64,000 bases of DNA, taken from assembly GCA_016935765.1 (NCBI GenBank), contig JAFGQG010000037.1:1-64000 (forward strand), written 5' to 3'. This DNA is from a bacterium. GTDB taxonomy: Bacteria; UBP14; UBA6098; JAFGQG01. How positions within the stretch are numbered: position 1 is the first letter of the stretch; every line of letters begins with the position of its first letter. Below are positions 62,643-64,000 of this stretch, one piece after another. The position numbers and the translations under genes were made by a program. A model generated the notes under the pieces. The model saw only the letters and a list, made by a program, of their open reading frames with translations, had not been told where the DNA came from and did not search any database.

Positions 62643-64000
62643 ATGAGATACATTTTTTACTTTTCATTTTCTCTGGTTCTTTTAACCTCCTCTCTATTCG
62701 CTGCGGGATTACATCTTCCAGGTGTCGGAGCTAAGGGGATATCGATGGGTGGAGCTTTTCGGGCAATAGCTGACGATCCTTCAGCAATTTATTGGAATCC
62801 CGCCGGGATATCCTTCATAGGCAATAATGAATTGCTGTTAACCGGGCAGTTTTTATACGATGATTTTTCCTACACCCCCAATGAAACCATGCTTAATACC
62901 GCACATGTTGTTCGGGAAGGTGAACAGAAATTGAAAAGCAATACGTTTATCCTTGGACACCTGTTTTCATCATTCGGGGTACGGGCACTGGAAAATTTCA
63001 GGTTTGGGATGGGGGTTTATTCGCCACTCGGAGTTGGAAGCACGTGGGATATTATGAAGGATGACGACCTGGATTACATCGCGGTGTTCAATTCCATTCC
63101 CCTAACCACTACTGAGACTCTCCCCGAAAATGATTTCATTGGAACTATAGGCGCATACACATTCAGTCCGACCATAAGCTATAAACCGGTGGAGGAGCTC
63201 TCCTTTGGTGTAGGTTTACTTTCCACATATTCCCAAATAGATGTCGCGATGCCGGTAACCGATTCCACTCAGATGCTTGCTGACACGGGACTTATTTTCG
63301 AAGAGGCTGAAATGTCCGGAATGAGCTGGGGATTAAACTTTGGGATTTTGTACAAACCAACCACCCGTTTCAGCGCGGGATTCAGCTTCAAGTGGGAGAC
63401 GCCGATTAAATACTCGGGCGATTACTTGGAAACGGTCTATAAATTCTACAACGAGGATTTCGCCTTCCTGCTTCCGGGAGGGCTCACTGTAAAGGATAAA
63501 ATCGACGCCCAGATAGACCTGAAACGACCGATATGCACTGGTTTAGGCGTGGCTTACAAACCGGTAAACAACCTTACTCTCTCCCTCGACCTTTCATACA
63601 CTCATTGGTCTATTATCGACTCGGTAGAATTGAAAACCACTGATAACGACTCCACACTTGAAAAACTTAAATTGAATTGGGATAACTGTTTCAGGGTCTC
63701 TGGCGGTCTGGAATATCGCCTTTCCCGCTACGCTATTAGAGCAGGATTATTCTATGAACCTCACCCTCCAACTCCTGAATACCAAAATCTATTCCTTATG
63801 GATTTTAATGACAACGTTGCACTAAGCCTGGGTTTCGCAGCATACTTCAGAAAATTGGTAATCGAAATCTCGGGAGAATACGAATTCTTCAAGGACAAAG
63901 AGTTCGAGGATTATTACGAGGAAAATGCTCTCGTCAACATACCTGGAATCTATGGCGGGTTCGTCGCAGACCTGACTTTATCGTTTAAGTATATCTTCTA
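62643..64000 (+). CDS. FadL/OmpP1/TodX-type outer-membrane porin (last codon cut by window end)
   Basis: ATG 62643 starts a signal peptide (YFSFSLVLLTSSLFA) and a mature N-terminus AGLHLPGVGAKGISMGGAF, then RAIADDPSAIYWNPAGISFI. This is the hallmark of the FadL family, in which the N-terminal plug and NPA motif precede a 14-strand barrel for hydrophobic compounds. Barrel strands follow (FRFGMGVYSPLGVGSTWDI, SFGVGLLSTYSQIDVAM, VALSLGFAAYFRKLVIEISG). The frame is open to the last two bases (TA), after LTLSFKYIF. A C-terminal Phe is the normal end of barrel proteins, so those two bases are most likely the start of TAA or TAG. The ribosome site is weak. A 10-codon mini-ORF (62614-62646) overlaps the start as ATGA. 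Confidence 0.88.
   Translation, partial: MRYIFYFSFSLVLLTSSLFAAGLHLPGVGAKGISMGGAFRAIADDPSAIYWNPAGISFIGNNELLLTGQFLYDDFSYTPNETMLNTAHVVREGEQKLKSNTFILGHLFSSFGVRALENFRFGMGVYSPLGVGSTWDIMKDDDLDYIAVFNSIPLTTTETLPENDFIGTIGAYTFSPTISYKPVEELSFGVGLLSTYSQIDVAMPVTDSTQMLADTGLIFEEAEMSGMSWGLNFGILYKPTTRFSAGFSFKWETPIKYSGDYLETVYKFYNEDFAFLLPGGLTVKDKIDAQIDLKRPICTGLGVAYKPVNNLTLSLDLSYTHWSIIDSVELKTTDNDSTLEKLKLNWDNCFRVSGGLEYRLSRYAIRAGLFYEPHPPTPEYQNLFLMDFNDNVALSLGFAAYFRKLVIEISGEYEFFKDKEFEDYYEENALVNIPGIYGGFVADLTLSFKYIF

Noticed and set aside
62614-62646. Ten-codon leader peptide overlapping the porin start
   Set aside because: It overlaps as ATGA but has no ribosome site or conserved pattern; probably chance.
1-64000. tRNA, rRNA and other structured RNA genes or riboswitches
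   Set aside because: I scanned spacers by eye and saw no cloverleaf or familiar riboswitch core; a covariance-model scan would be needed to exclude small ones.

Overview
The window looks like chromosomal DNA of a Gram-negative (two-membrane) bacterium using the standard code (TGA is used as stop), of moderate and uneven base composition. The diderm call rests on an Omp85/TamA protein, a TamB protein, a FadL-type porin, a lipoprotein and many Sec signal peptides. Two proteins (417-941 and 58670-60376) end in a type IX-like sorting domain with an NPFN motif, which points to the FCB-related candidate phyla. Promoters are of classical sigma-70 type (several TTGACA-17-TATAAT-like sites), unlike the promoters of Bacteroidota proper. 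I cannot name the lineage more precisely from sequence alone.

Region 1 (about 1.2-29.8 kb) is dominated by a same-strand array of seven paralogous, very large secreted repeat proteins: 1265, 4120, 11466, 14360, 17753, 21522 and 25431. Each is built from a Sec signal peptide, an N-terminal 'YQG' domain, a short linker module present in one to three copies where it occurs, a long field of 13-14-residue G-V-x-G repeats, a QKVN...IPDNNF segment, a small cysteine/glycine knot (CPxCCxxPCGGGG...CxC) and a common C-terminal HPE...GYKD domain. Three of the seven carry disabling lesions. Interspersed are an FkbM methyltransferase, an amino-acid permease-EIIA fusion with a membrane phosphoesterase, a 35-residue basic peptide gene and hairpin repeats.

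Region 2 (about 29.8-43.5 kb) holds a small membrane protein, a minus-strand pair (a related repeat protein of different C-terminal type, then a C10-type cysteine protease 17 bases downstream), a plus-strand envelope cluster (outer-membrane beta-barrel candidate, TamA-like Omp85, TamB), a DinD-like protein and a P-loop kinase.

Region 3 (about 43.5-54 kb) has a secreted cohesin-like protein, an Fpg/Nei-family glycosylase lacking the usual N-terminal proline, an alpha/beta hydrolase, a glutaredoxin plus ferredoxin-disulfide-reductase/rubredoxin fusion, a degenerate Nudix protein, an ABM-type monooxygenase and a large lipoprotein. That lipoprotein lies between two remnants of the repeat family: a C-terminal scrap at 50078-50140 and an N-truncated copy at 53027-54040.

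Region 4 (about 54.2-64 kb) starts with an antitoxin followed by the first 22 codons of a ParE-like toxin fused in frame to an RraB-like protein. An AT-rich restriction-modification pair follows, whose methyltransferase has a one-base frameshift. Then come minus-strand secreted and membrane genes, a zinc-phospholipase-like/DNRLRE/sorting-domain protein, an AlbA_2-type putative DNA-binding operon, and a FadL-type porin running to the last base of the window.

The most interesting system is the repeat-protein array: modular, recombining, partly decaying surface-protein genes, several of which encode the signal-peptide core with 7-bp tandem repeats that can shift the reading frame.
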